Shown in pieces: positions 39,901-49,100 of a stretch of DNA of 64,000 bases. Position numbers and translations under genes: made by a program. The stretch spans positions 248,001 through 312,000 of the forward strand of contig NC_013892.1 in the NCBI RefSeq assembly GCF_000027225.1, in the 5' to 3' direction. How positions within the stretch are numbered: the first letter of the stretch is position 1; each line of letters starts with the position of its first letter. Origin of the DNA: Xenorhabdus bovienii SS-2004. GTDB taxonomy: Bacteria; Pseudomonadota; Gammaproteobacteria; Enterobacterales; Enterobacteriaceae. Below the pieces are notes generated by a model. The model was given only the letters and a program-made list of their open reading frames with translations. It did not search any database and was not told where the DNA came from.

Positions 39901-40501
39901 AGACGTACCGCTGAGTGAGTTTGACCGTTTCTTCCGGCCGGACGGCACGCTGGATACCTTCTATAAGCAGAGCCTGAAACCGTTCGTGGAAAACAACCTG
40001 ACCACCGGCACCGACGGGCGTGAGCTTATCCGGGCGGATGTGCTGAAACAGCTGGCGATGGCGGACCGTATCCGCACCACCTTCTTCACCCCGCAGAACG
40101 GGCTGGGCACGGCGTTTGCCATCGAGCCGGTGAGCCTGACCGGCAACAAACGCCGCGGTCTGCTGAACCTCGACGGCCAGCTGGTGGATTACGCGCACGG
40201 GCGCAGCAACGTGGCGCATCTGGTGTGGCCGAACTCGATGCGGGCGGGCACGGAAAGCCGGCTGACCCTGATGCCGGACCGGAGCAACGCGGCGCCGCGC
40301 AGCCTGAGCTTCACCGGCCCGTGGGCGCAGCTGCGGCTGATTAACAGCGGCAAGCTGACCAACGTGCAGCCGGGGGCGTTTGACGTGCGCTTCGCGGTAG
40401 ACGGCGGCGAGATAACCTACCGCATTTACGTGGACGAATCGGACAACCCGTTTGCGGGCGGCCTGTTCAGCCAGTTCAGACTGCCGGACACCCTCTACTG
40501 A
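36932..40501 (+). CDS. tssM: T6SS inner-membrane protein TssM (IcmF family)
   Basis: 1189 residues. Two N-terminal membrane helices (about 30-50 and 65-85) are followed by a cytoplasmic GTPase-like domain with Walker A GSQQSGKTT (147-155), a third membrane helix near 465-485 and a large periplasmic part ending FAGGLFSQFRLP. The periplasmic part binds TssJ, and with TssL it forms the trans-envelope complex. GC content is high and codon use differs from tssB-tssH. A terminator follows before vasL. Confidence 0.97.
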   Translation: MKWPSLSSLAPLKSALPALSKFKSLPRLKATMALALALIPCLLLIAVWVWGPEWKLRNDTPLDSLAARWLATALIILMVLLWIGIKAWRRLRQLEKLNLDVELKGVDPVRVDIEHQARYLDHWKAQLQRHLDSYNYLYQRPWYMMVGSQQSGKTTLIKEGYKLSDIAAPEYLRQDGDIALRLRCWLGEKAVIIDPDGGLIDQPVPVNSDKPQINSRLWESLLNWLTENRQRQPLNGIILTVDTLRLLTDNREQRDRYVREIHQRLQNLRLTFHSQLPLYLVMTKIDLLHGFEAMYPSLDRRQRDQILGVTFSLNNRDEKAWHSELAQFWQQWMANLNGAMPDMMLNGVDAGQRSALFSFTRQVQGLHSYIAQMLEDILYNDEHHRPMLRGVYLTSARQVGQMDDLFTQSASAQYHLGSQAFPTWPAGDTLPYFTQSLFEEVLLAEPNLAAENRLWLSRNRRQLYTFATISALVIAAMWGGWHYFYQKNYRAGEEVLAQAKNFLSVPPPDGDDRYGNLQLPLLNPIRDATLAYGNYHEKKSFLTDMALYQGDGVGPYVEGTYLKLLEQRFLPSLMQGLLDDLNRAPAGSEEKLEILRVMRMMEDGSKRNNGLVGQYMRARWSKAFHGQRDLQAQLLTHLDYALAHTDWKGQRDKDNQDALARFAPFIKPMKQAQQELSALTINQRVYQNLRLKAQDTLSAPVNLRDQIGPSFDSVFIAGNESRLVIPQFLTRHGLTDYFVRQDKELVELTEMDSWVLNLPLKTNKYSDTDQGNIQREITELYVGDYTATWRAAMNNLEVRDFEDLPQAISAIEQVISGEQPIKRALQILSDNTRPPELVSGLSDKEKQALLAQSDYRLLNRISRDFAPETGVLVEHGDKGSALQSVYQKLMALHRYLLAIQNSPVPGKAALQAVQLRLDQNNSDAIFEVQQMAKNLPEPLNRWVGDLAEQAWRVVMMEAVRSLEVEWNESVVKQYKTYLAGRYPFNPAATEDVPLSEFDRFFRPDGTLDTFYKQSLKPFVENNLTTGTDGRELIRADVLKQLAMADRIRTTFFTPQNGLGTAFAIEPVSLTGNKRRGLLNLDGQLVDYAHGRSNVAHLVWPNSMRAGTESRLTLMPDRSNAAPRSLSFTGPWAQLRLINSGKLTNVQPGAFDVRFAVDGGEITYRIYVDESDNPFAGGLFSQFRLPDTLY

Positions 40502-40536
40502 GCGGCGGGTGTCAGTCAGTATTCAGCAAGAACCAT

Positions 40537-40566
40537 CCCCCCTGCCTCCGGGCGGGGGTTTTTTAA
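40537..40566 (+). terminator. Rho-independent terminator between tssM and vasL
   Basis: An 8-bp GC-rich stem (CCCCTGCC, 40539-40546, with GGCGGGGG, 40551-40558, one G-T pair) and a TCCG loop are followed by six T residues. It ends the tssB-tssM transcript or strongly reduces read-through into the vgrG genes. Confidence 0.85.
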
Positions 40567-40583
40567 AAGAGGAAGGCCAGAGC

Positions 40584-41975
40584 ATGAGCGAACACCCTGA
40601 GAATTTAATCATCCGGGCCGGCGGCAGTCCGCAGAATCTGCCGGAATTTGCGGTTATCCGCGACGAAATCAACAAAATCAGCCACCCGGCGCAGCCGGAA
40701 GTGAACTGGGTGCTGGTGGAATCGCTGTCACTGACCCTGTTCCGCCGTAACGGGGTCGATTTGCAGACGGCGATTTACTACACGCTGGCGCGGATGCAGC
40801 TCAATGGGCTGGCGGGCTTTACCGAAGGCTGTGAACTGCTGGCCGGGGTGATAGTCAGTGAGTGGGACGCCCTGTGGCCGCCGCAGCCGGCGGTGCGCAC
40901 GGATTTACTGGAATGGTTCCACACCCGCACCGGCAGCCAGCTGCGCCAGATGGATTTCGGCACCGGCGACCTGCGGATGATTTACCGGGCGGAGCGGGCG
41001 TTGCAGCTGATTATCGACCGGTTGCAGCAGTCCGACCTGAAACGGCTGCCGCGGGTGGAGAACCTGCTGTGGTTCTTCCAGAACGCGGCGAAAAAACTGG
41101 AAAAACCGCGGCCGGCCGCGAAACCGGTTCAGTCGCCGGTGCAGATGCCGCCGCTGGTCTACCTGTCCCAGTCCGACACCGAGCCGGAAATACCTCCGCC
41201 GTCCGCACCGCCACGGCCTGACCGCCCGCCGGAAGCGGACAGCCCGCGGGTGCGGGTGCAGTTTCCTGAGCCGCCGCGGGGTTGGAATGCGTGGCAGGGT
41301 TTTGGCCTCGGCGCAGTACTCGGCCTGCTGGTGCTGGTCGGGGGGTGGCTGTTGTTCTATAAACCGCTGCAACAGCAGCTCAGCGCTATCACGGCGTCCC
41401 CGGCGGGTGCCCGGCTGGCGTGGCTGACCGAGCCCGCCCTGGCGGGCTATCAGGGCCAGCTGGACCGGCTGGCGGAAACCCCCCTGCTGGCGACGTGGGA
41501 CGCGGCCCGCACGCTGACCGGCACGGCAGCGCAGCAGTGGCCGGATTCGGCTGAGCAAAAGAACGCCACCCATCAGTGGACACAGGCGATGACCGCCCGT
41601 ATCGACAGTATCCCGCTGAAAGGCAGCTGGCACACCACCCGCGACCAGCTCCAGCAACTGGCCGACAAAATCCTGTTGCAGGAGCGTACCCGGGGCAGCT
41701 TCACGCTCTCGTACCTGAAAACCGCGGTCTATGACCTCCAGCGCAGCCACGGCAGCGAGGTGCCGCTGGAAGAACTGCTGCGCCAGCTCAACGGCCGGGT
41801 GGTGAACGGGGAACCCGTGCCGCCGGTGCTGCTGAAAGGCATTGATGACCGCTTTAACGCCCTGCTCGGCCGCTATGACCGGCTGCGTCAGGCGGCCGAA
41901 AATCCGGCTGAAAAACAGGCCGGGAAACAGACCACCCACCATGAGTCCACCGTCATCCCTGACGGCGGGCATTAA
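40584..41975 (+). CDS. vasL: VasL-like T6SS protein (ImpA_N domain, membrane helix)
   Basis: 463 residues from ATG 40584, preceded by AGGAAGG. The N-terminal ImpA-related domain begins FAVIRDEINKISHPAQPEVNWVLVESLSLTLFRRNGVDLQTAIYYTLARMQLNGLAGFTEGCELLAGVI. A proline-rich linker (about 190-230) and one membrane helix (about 236-258) precede a C-terminal helical domain. It belongs to the VasL/type VI ImpA family, a paralogue of TssA. In some enterobacteria a VasL-like protein (TagA/TssA2-type) caps the far end of the sheath; that role here is inference. Confidence 0.85.
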   Translation: MSEHPENLIIRAGGSPQNLPEFAVIRDEINKISHPAQPEVNWVLVESLSLTLFRRNGVDLQTAIYYTLARMQLNGLAGFTEGCELLAGVIVSEWDALWPPQPAVRTDLLEWFHTRTGSQLRQMDFGTGDLRMIYRAERALQLIIDRLQQSDLKRLPRVENLLWFFQNAAKKLEKPRPAAKPVQSPVQMPPLVYLSQSDTEPEIPPPSAPPRPDRPPEADSPRVRVQFPEPPRGWNAWQGFGLGAVLGLLVLVGGWLLFYKPLQQQLSAITASPAGARLAWLTEPALAGYQGQLDRLAETPLLATWDAARTLTGTAAQQWPDSAEQKNATHQWTQAMTARIDSIPLKGSWHTTRDQLQQLADKILLQERTRGSFTLSYLKTAVYDLQRSHGSEVPLEELLRQLNGRVVNGEPVPPVLLKGIDDRFNALLGRYDRLRQAAENPAEKQAGKQTTHHESTVIPDGGH

Positions 41976-41990
41976 TCAGGGAGACAGACG

Positions 41991-44900
41991 ATGTCGATGA
42001 AAAAGAATATGGCAAAACTGAAGAAAGGGCGGGCGCTGATCCAGCAGGGACAGCAGGCCGCCCAGCTGGCAAAACACGTCACTGGTAAGCTGGGGGGCGG
42101 CCTTGGCGGCGCAGCCGCAGGCACCGCCGGCTTAATTCCGGGCGGCGGCTTTGGCGGGGGTATCGGGGGCGGCTCAGCAGGCACCGGCGCGGCGGGCTTA
42201 ATCCCGGGCGGTGGCTTTGGCGGCGGATTGGGTGGTGCCGGGGGGGGAGCCGGGCAGGGACTGGCCGCGCGGGCGGCGAGTGGTCAGAGCGGGGCGGCCA
42301 AGGCGCTGCAAAAAGCCGGCCAGTTATTGGGCGGCGGGGGGGGCATGGCCCCGAGCGGGCTGCAGTTTACCCTGACGGCGGGCGGCCTGCCGCCGGAAAC
42401 CTTTGTCGTGACGGACTTCGCCCTGACGGAAGGCTTTTCCCGGCCGTTCAGCCTGCATGTCGGGCTGGCGAGTGCCGACCCGGCGATTGACTTTCCGGCG
42501 GTGCTCGACCGCAGCGCGACCCTGACCATTCTGCAGGAGGGGGTGGAGCAGCGCAGTATCACCGGGATAGTGGCGCGTTTCGAGCAGGGCAACACCGGCT
42601 TGCACCAGACCACCTACCAGATGAGCCTCTACCCGGATTTGTGGCGCACCACCCTGCGGCAGAACTCGCGTATCTTCCAGCAGCTGGACATCGCCGCTAT
42701 CCTCACCACGCTTTTGAAAGAGCACGGTATCCGCGACGTGGTGTTCAGCCTGCGCCATCCGCATCCGGCGCGGGAATTCTGCGTGCAATATCAGGAAAGC
42801 GACTTTGCCTTCCTCCAGCGGCTGACCGCGGAAGAGGGCATCTTTTATTTCTTCGAATGCGGTAACGGCCGTAACACGCTGGTGTTTGCCGATGACGCCG
42901 GCTCCGTGCCGCCGGGCATTGTGCTGGCGTACCAGCCGGGGGAAGGCAGCACGACGGGCACACCGTCGGTGGGCAGCTTTACCTGCAGTGCGCAGGTGCG
43001 CCCGGCACAGGTGCAGCTCAAGGACTACACCTTCAAAAACCCGGCGTGGCCGGCAGAATTCAGCCAGCAGATGAAGGAAGACACCTTACAGCAGATGTAC
43101 TACGAGCACTACGACTACCCGGGGCGGTTTAAGGACGAAGCCCACGGCCAGGCCTTCACCCGCTACCGGCTGGAAGCGCTGCGCAGTGACGCGGTGACGG
43201 GACAGGCCAGCGGGCAGGCCATTGCCGTGCAACCGGGCAAATTATTTACCCTGTTTAACCACCCGCGTGAAGACCTGAACCAGCCGTGGCAGGTGGTGGG
43301 CGCGAGCCACACCGGCAGCCAGCCGCAGGCGCGGGAAACCGCCAGCAGCGACAGCGGCACCACGCTGCACAGCCAGTTCAGCTTCATCCGCCACAACCAG
43401 CACTGGCGGCCGGCCCCGTTGCCGAAACCGACCATTGACGGCCCGCAGATTGCCAAGGTGGTGGGGCCGGCCGGGGAAGAAATCTTCTGTGACCAGTACG
43501 GGCGCATCCGGCTGCAGTTCCCGTGGGACCGATACGGAAAAAGCGACGACCAGAGTTCGTGCTGGATACGGGTGAGCCAGCCGTGGGCCGGGCAGGGCTG
43601 GGGCATGCTGGCGATTCCGCGCATCGGTCAGGAAGTGGTGGTGGACTTCCTGCACGGCGACCCGGACCAGCCGATTGTGACCGGCAGAACGTATCACGCC
43701 AGTAACATCCCACCGGGCGCGCTGCCGGGCAGCAAGACCCAGATGGCGTTCCGCTCCAAGACCCACAAGGGGGAGGGGTATAACGAACTGCTGTTTGAGG
43801 ATGCGAAGGGCAGTGAAAGGCTGGCGCTGCATGCGCAGAAGGACATGCACACCACGGTGAAAGATAACCAGAGCCTGGTGGTGGAGGCGGGTGACCGCAC
43901 GCTGACTGTCCAGACGGGGGATGAGCACAAAACCGTTAAACAGGGCAATCTGACGGAGACCATCTGCCAAACCCGCAGCACCGAGGCCAACGTGATACAG
44001 GTGAAGGCGAAGGCGGGCAAAGCGGGGCTGGGAACGCAGCTGTATCAGGCTGAGGATAATATCACTCTGCAGGTGGGTAAGGGTAGCATCGAGATGACAC
44101 CGGAGCATATCCGGGTGGCATTTGGCTCATCGGTTATCCTGCTGAACAGCAGCGGAGTCTTTGTGGATGGCCCGGCTATTGGGTTGAACAACGGCAGTGC
44201 AGGAGCGGGACTGCCGCCGGCCGCCGCAGACGGGGGTGACAGTGCTTCGGAGAGTGGAAGTTTGCTTCCGGCAGCGGTGATGGCGGCGGGTCTGGGACCG
44301 ATGGGGATGGCGGCTCTGGGATCGATGGGGCTGATTTCTTCCGCGTCGGCGGCAACGCCAGCATCAGCACCAAGACCTATGCCCACTCCCGCCGATGGGG
44401 CAGGGAGACAGGCAGCACCTGCTGACTCTCAGGCAACGCCAGCATCCGCTCCAAGATCTATGCCTGTTCCAGTCAATGGGGCAGGGCGACAAGCAGTACC
44501 TGCTGGTTCTCAGGTAGCGGCACCATCAGCACCCCCTGTATCTGCAACTAATTTAACCACCAGCACGAAAAAGACCATGGGACAAGATGGACTGGATTTA
44601 TTAAAAGGTATCGAGTCATTGAGATTAAAACCTTATGATGACCAGACAGGGAAAACCGTCACCAAATGGACTAAAGGCGCTACAATTGGCTATGGTAAAT
44701 TAATTGAGAAGAAAGACTGGGATACCTATAAAGACGGTATTACCGAAGATGAGGCTGAGGAGTTATTTAAAAAGACACTGGCACCTTTTGAGAAAACCGT
44801 TAATGACGGAATTACAAAAGAGATAAACCAGAATCAGTTTGATGCCTTAACCATGTTTGCATATAACATTGGTGCAAAAGGATTCAATGATTCATCTGTT

Positions 44901-45062
44901 CTAAAACTGGTAAATGATGAAAATGCCAAAACCGACTATGACACGCTGGATGATGCCTGGAAGGCTTGGAATAAATCGCAAGGCAAAGTTAATCAGGGCG
45001 TAATAAACAGACGCGCAGCTGAGTTAAAAATCTATAACGAAGGAGTTTATGAAAGATGGTAA
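41991..45062 (+). CDS. vgrG: Evolved VgrG spike (TssI) with C-terminal phage-type lysozyme
   Basis: 1023 residues. Residues 1-120 form an unusual glycine-rich extension with two copies of AGLIPGGGFGGG. The VgrG core (about 122-720) has the gp27-like opening (LQFTLTAGGLPPETFVVTDFALTEGFSRPF) and the gp5-OB segment (EEIFCDQYGRIRLQFPWDR, GQGWGMLAIPRIGQEVVVDFLHGDPDQPIVTGR), then beta-prism repeats. A linker contains two copies of a 27-residue Ala/Pro repeat (ATPASAPR...). Residues 862-1023 are a GH24 T4-lysozyme-like domain; the likely triad is Glu875 (KGIE), Asp883 or 884 (YDD) and Thr898 (ATIGYG). Inferred role: the spike tip that cleaves peptidoglycan of rival cells. The lysozyme part is AT-rich compared with the core, so it was joined recently. 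Confidence 0.95.
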   Translation: MSMKKNMAKLKKGRALIQQGQQAAQLAKHVTGKLGGGLGGAAAGTAGLIPGGGFGGGIGGGSAGTGAAGLIPGGGFGGGLGGAGGGAGQGLAARAASGQSGAAKALQKAGQLLGGGGGMAPSGLQFTLTAGGLPPETFVVTDFALTEGFSRPFSLHVGLASADPAIDFPAVLDRSATLTILQEGVEQRSITGIVARFEQGNTGLHQTTYQMSLYPDLWRTTLRQNSRIFQQLDIAAILTTLLKEHGIRDVVFSLRHPHPAREFCVQYQESDFAFLQRLTAEEGIFYFFECGNGRNTLVFADDAGSVPPGIVLAYQPGEGSTTGTPSVGSFTCSAQVRPAQVQLKDYTFKNPAWPAEFSQQMKEDTLQQMYYEHYDYPGRFKDEAHGQAFTRYRLEALRSDAVTGQASGQAIAVQPGKLFTLFNHPREDLNQPWQVVGASHTGSQPQARETASSDSGTTLHSQFSFIRHNQHWRPAPLPKPTIDGPQIAKVVGPAGEEIFCDQYGRIRLQFPWDRYGKSDDQSSCWIRVSQPWAGQGWGMLAIPRIGQEVVVDFLHGDPDQPIVTGRTYHASNIPPGALPGSKTQMAFRSKTHKGEGYNELLFEDAKGSERLALHAQKDMHTTVKDNQSLVVEAGDRTLTVQTGDEHKTVKQGNLTETICQTRSTEANVIQVKAKAGKAGLGTQLYQAEDNITLQVGKGSIEMTPEHIRVAFGSSVILLNSSGVFVDGPAIGLNNGSAGAGLPPAAADGGDSASESGSLLPAAVMAAGLGPMGMAALGSMGLISSASAATPASAPRPMPTPADGAGRQAAPADSQATPASAPRSMPVPVNGAGRQAVPAGSQVAAPSAPPVSATNLTTSTKKTMGQDGLDLLKGIESLRLKPYDDQTGKTVTKWTKGATIGYGKLIEKKDWDTYKDGITEDEAEELFKKTLAPFEKTVNDGITKEINQNQFDALTMFAYNIGAKGFNDSSVLKLVNDENAKTDYDTLDDAWKAWNKSQGKVNQGVINRRAAELKIYNEGVYERW

Positions 45063-45421
45063 AGAAATCACTTTTATCCTTCTTAGGTGTCATGTTGCTG
45101 GCATGCTCATCTATGTTATTTGCGGCTTATACTGATGTGTTCGAAACAAAGACATATCATATTACCATTAATGTGCTTTGCCCAGAAGGAAACGTCAGTT
45201 GTGACAATGTGATCTATACGGGGGTAAGAAAGAAAGATAATGCCTCCATAACACTGAAAGGAACCACTCTAAATAAAGACTGTAATACAGGAACATGCGA
45301 TTTTTATGGGTATGAATTTAAAAATAAAGATGTGACATACACAATCTATCAATATGGTTCATTGGAAATTTCAAAAAAAGGAGAAGTCATTTTCTCAGAG
45401 GATAGAATTTCTAAAGAGTAA
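45056..45421 (+). CDS. Probable periplasmic immunity protein for the VgrG lysozyme
   Basis: 121 residues with a signal peptide (MVKKSLLSFLGVMLLACSSMLFA). LLAC inside it could also be a lipobox. The mature part has four cysteines that could form disulfides, and beta-strand-like sequence with no family I recognise. It overlaps the vgrG stop by 7 bases, has AGGAG at 45041-45045, shares the AT-rich composition of the lysozyme domain and is followed by a terminator. A lysozyme effector acts in the periplasm, so a secreted partner is what would be expected. The immunity function is inferred from position and location. Confidence 0.7.
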   Translation: MVKKSLLSFLGVMLLACSSMLFAAYTDVFETKTYHITINVLCPEGNVSCDNVIYTGVRKKDNASITLKGTTLNKDCNTGTCDFYGYEFKNKDVTYTIYQYGSLEISKKGEVIFSEDRISKE

Positions 45422-45429
45422 TTGATATT

Positions 45430-45469
45430 TCTGCCAGTAGTTATCACTGGCAGATGATGATTTTTTTCT
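45430..45469 (+). terminator. Terminator after the lysozyme immunity gene
   Basis: TCTGCCAGT (45430-45438) pairs with ACTGGCAGA (45446-45454), followed by TGATGA and a run of T residues. Confidence 0.75.
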
Positions 45470-45689
45470 TATATGAAATCAGAATTTGAAAGAGAAAATT
45501 ACGATGTTTTTTCTCCTGCTAATGAGTCTCAGATTCAACGGCGGCCTGAGCAGTTCCGAACACCATCATGATATCTAGCTGAAAACTTGCAGTCCGGCGA
45601 GCCGCAGTTCAGTCCGCCGGATATCTTGACCCGCATTAATAACATACCGATTTTTATTTTGAAACGGTAAGCAATAAAAAGGATTGACC
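45470..45689. other. Gap before the Eag chaperone gene
   Basis: Contains no supportable gene. It probably holds the promoter for the eag-rhs operon. Confidence 0.4.
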
Positions 45690-46145
45690 ATGAGTGACCC
45701 GCTTGACCTTTCTCCCTTCCACTTCAACGCCGGCACTATCAAATTGCCGGCCAGCTGGCAGGATTCGAGCATTCTGGTGCTGAACAGCCCGGATGATAAA
45801 AACGGCACCAGCTTTACCATTTCCCGCGACAGCCTGCCGTGGGGGTTAGCATTCAACCAGTTTGCCGAGCGGGAAATGACCGCGATTGGCAAACAGCTTA
45901 AGGACTATGAGGTTCTGGCCCACGAGGCCGGCGAACTGAACGGCCATGAAACCGAGACGTTTGAGTTCCGCTGGCGGGCGCCGAGTGGCCCGGTACATCA
46001 GCTGATGATGATGCTCAACGCGCCCGGTCAGGTGTTGATATTCACCGGCACCTGTCAGGGGGAAATGACCCCGGCTCAGAAGGCGCAGATGCAGGCGATG
46101 ATGGCGACGTTCCAGCTGCGCAGTGAGCAGAAGGGCAGCGAATAA
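45690..46145 (+). CDS. Eag-type T6SS chaperone (DcrB/DUF1795 family)
   Basis: 151 residues from ATG 45690, with AAGGA about 9 bases upstream. FHFNAGTIKLPASWQDSSILVLNSPDDKNGTSFTISRDSLPWG and FEFRWRAPSGPVHQLMMML match the DUF1795 (EagR/EagT) fold. Eag chaperones bind the N-terminal membrane helices of prePAAR effectors and keep them soluble until loading on VgrG. It lies 14 bases upstream of exactly such an effector. Confidence 0.92.
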   Translation: MSDPLDLSPFHFNAGTIKLPASWQDSSILVLNSPDDKNGTSFTISRDSLPWGLAFNQFAEREMTAIGKQLKDYEVLAHEAGELNGHETETFEFRWRAPSGPVHQLMMMLNAPGQVLIFTGTCQGEMTPAQKAQMQAMMATFQLRSEQKGSE

Positions 46146-46159
46146 CAGGGAGAGACAAC

Positions 46160-49100
46160 ATGAGTGTTTCACAGAATGTCATGATGGGGGCGGCAGCGGC
46201 ACAACGGCCGTCCCCACCCCCCGCAACCAACCGCCGTCCGTCGCCGGCCCAGGGGGACAGAAGGGTGCCGGCCCCGCCCCGGACAGAAAAATCCACCTCG
46301 GATAAGACATTAGAATTCCTGCAAAGTGAGACGTTTGAGAATGCGACGCTGGCAACCAGTGGTACCTTTGCGGTTGCCACCGGGGCGGCGGTACCTTTTG
46401 CGGTGGGATTGGCGGCCGGTGCGGCCGGTGCAGCGGCGGGGGCGTATGTCGGCGATAAAATCGGCCATGCTATCGCGGCGGGCATGGGCATGAGTACGGT
46501 GGCGACAGAAGGGGAAAATCCGGCCCGGGAAGGGGATGCGATAGCGCACCAGAACAAGAATGCGGGTTTGTGGGGCGCATTGGGCGGTATCTTGTTGGGG
46601 GCGGTGGCGGCCATCGCGGTGGCGGCGCTGGTCATCGCCACCGGAGGGGCGGCGCTGGTTGTTGTGGCCGCGGCGGCGGCGGCCGGCGGCTTTGTGGGCG
46701 GGGCATGTGCGGGTATTGGCGCCGCCATCGGCCAGTATGGCAGCAATACGGGCACCATTGTTGCGGGGTCACCGGATGTGTTCTTTGAGGGCAAGCCGGT
46801 GGCCCGGGTCGGCGACCCGGTCGCGTGCAGTGACCACCCGCCCGGCGTGATAGCCGAAGGGGCCAAGACCGTCTTTGCCAATGGGCAGGGGATTGCCCGG
46901 CTGGGCCACCGCACCACCTGTGACGCCAATATCAACAGTGCGGCCGGGTCGATTTCCATTACCCAGGCCACCGATGGCAAATATCCTATCATGGAAGAAA
47001 GCAACAAAGGTTTGCAGTGGGCGGTGGTGATTGCCGGACTGCTGCCGTTGCCGCGTAATAAGAAAGGCGTCACCAAGTCTGATAAACCCAAGGAATCGAC
47101 GCAAAAGAATAGTAAAAAGCCCAAGGAAGAGGATTGCTGTGGTGATCCGGTGGACATGGCGACGGGGGATTTTCTGCAACAATGGCCGCTGCTTTCCCTG
47201 CCGGGCACCTTACCGTTGTCACTGACCCGAACCTACCGCTCGACGGCGGATTTTGCCGGGCTGTTCGGGGCAAAATGGGCGGATGACTGGTCACAGCACC
47301 TTGTTCTCGACGGTGAAGCGACGCGATTTACCGATGCGGACGGTGTGGTCTACACCTTCCATACGCCGGAGGAAAAAGTCTTCTCGGTCAACCTGCATGC
47401 CGGGCATTACCTGCTGTTTGGGGAATTGCGTGGCAGTCTGCACCTGTTTGACCGCCAGACCCAGCTGACCCTGAGCTTTGAGCAGCGGGATGGCAAACGC
47501 CGTTTGTTGTCCGCTATTAGCGATCGCTATGACAACCGTATCACGTTCCATTATGACGACTTGAACGATGAGGGGATCCCTCAGTTGGCACAGGTGACGC
47601 ATTCTGACGGCTACCGTCTGTTGCTGGATTATCACCAGCACCGGCTGGTGACCGTGGAGTACCTGACGGACGAACTGCGCCAGCGACTGGTCACCTGCCA
47701 GTATGACGAACAGGGCTACCTGTCGGAATGTGCGACCTTCCAGCACAGCCACCTGTGGCATGAATATGATACTCACGGTCACATGACCCGCTGGCATGAT
47801 GCGGATGCGACCGATGTGTCAATGGGCTATGACACCCGGGGCAGGGTGGTGTCGGTTTCTACCCCGCAGGGCTACTGGCAGGATCGTTTTCTGTATGACG
47901 AAGTCAACCGGGTGACCACGTATCGGGATGCGGAAGGGGGTTGCACCCGCTATTGGTATAACGGGGACGGTCAAATCACCCGTAAGCTTGACCCGCTGGA
48001 ACGTGAAACCGTTCTGGAGTGGGACTTGAGCCATAAGCTCTCGGAAACCGATCCGCTGGGCAGAAAAACCACGTTCGAGTACAGCCCGTACGGTGAACTG
48101 ACCCAACTGACGTTGCCTGCCGGTGAGGTGTTTATCTATGATTACGATGAGTACGGCCAGCTGGTGCAGGCCACACTGCCGGCGGGCAAAAGCTGGGGGT
48201 TTCACTACAGCGAACAGGGCGCCCTGGATGCGGTGACCGACCCACAGGGACGGCGGGAAGAATACCGTTATAACCTGCATGGAGAACTGCTGCGCCGGGT
48301 ATTGCCGGACGGGACGCAGTGGCGTTATGAGTATGAGCAGCACCGGTTGCATCAGGTGTTGCAACCCAATGGGTATACCACCCGTTATGATCAGGACGGG
48401 CTGGGACGGCTGCGCGGCGTGACTGATGCGCTGGGGCAGCAGACCCGTTACCAGCACAGTGCGTTTCATGCCAGCCCGGCAGGAAGTGTGACGGAAATTG
48501 AGTTACCGGACGGGGTAAAGCAGCACATCGATTATGACAGCGAGCGCCGGGTTACGGCGGTGACGGACGGTGAGGGGAACACCACACGCTATGCGTATGG
48601 GGCATTTGATTTGCTGACCCGAATGACCCGGCCGGATGGAACCACGCTGCATTTTGAGTATGACCGCCTAATCCGGCTGAACCGCGTGACGATGGCAACC
48701 GGCGAAACATATCGTTATGAACGTGATTTGGCCGGGCAGATTATTCGTGAAACGGATTTTACCGGGCGGACGGTGGAATACATCTATGACCGGGCAGGCC
48801 GCCGCACCTTGACGCGTTACCCGAACGGTCAGTTAATCCGTTTTTGTTACACCGCTGAAGACCTACTCAGCCGGCAGGAGCACTGGCTGGCGGGAGCATC
48901 GTCTTGTGAGCTGCAGGTAGCCACCGAATACACGTATGACGTCCACCGCCGGTTGACCCGCGCGGTGTCACCGGATGCGGTGGTGGAATTTGACTATGAT
49001 GAGGCGGGGAACCTGACGGGCGAACGGCTGAATGGCCGGGAAATCAGTCGGGAATGGAATGAACTCACCGGCTTGCCGGCAGTGGAAACCCTTGACGGAC

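Noticed and set aside
40905..41972. 355-codon minus-strand frame opposite vasL
   Set aside because: Arg/Gln/His-rich shadow of a GC-rich gene with clear VasL character on the plus strand.
46042..47208. 388-codon minus-strand frame opposite the start of the rhs gene
   Set aside because: It is a shadow of the GC-rich rhs/eag genes: proline/alanine/serine-rich composition, no ribosome binding site, no known family.
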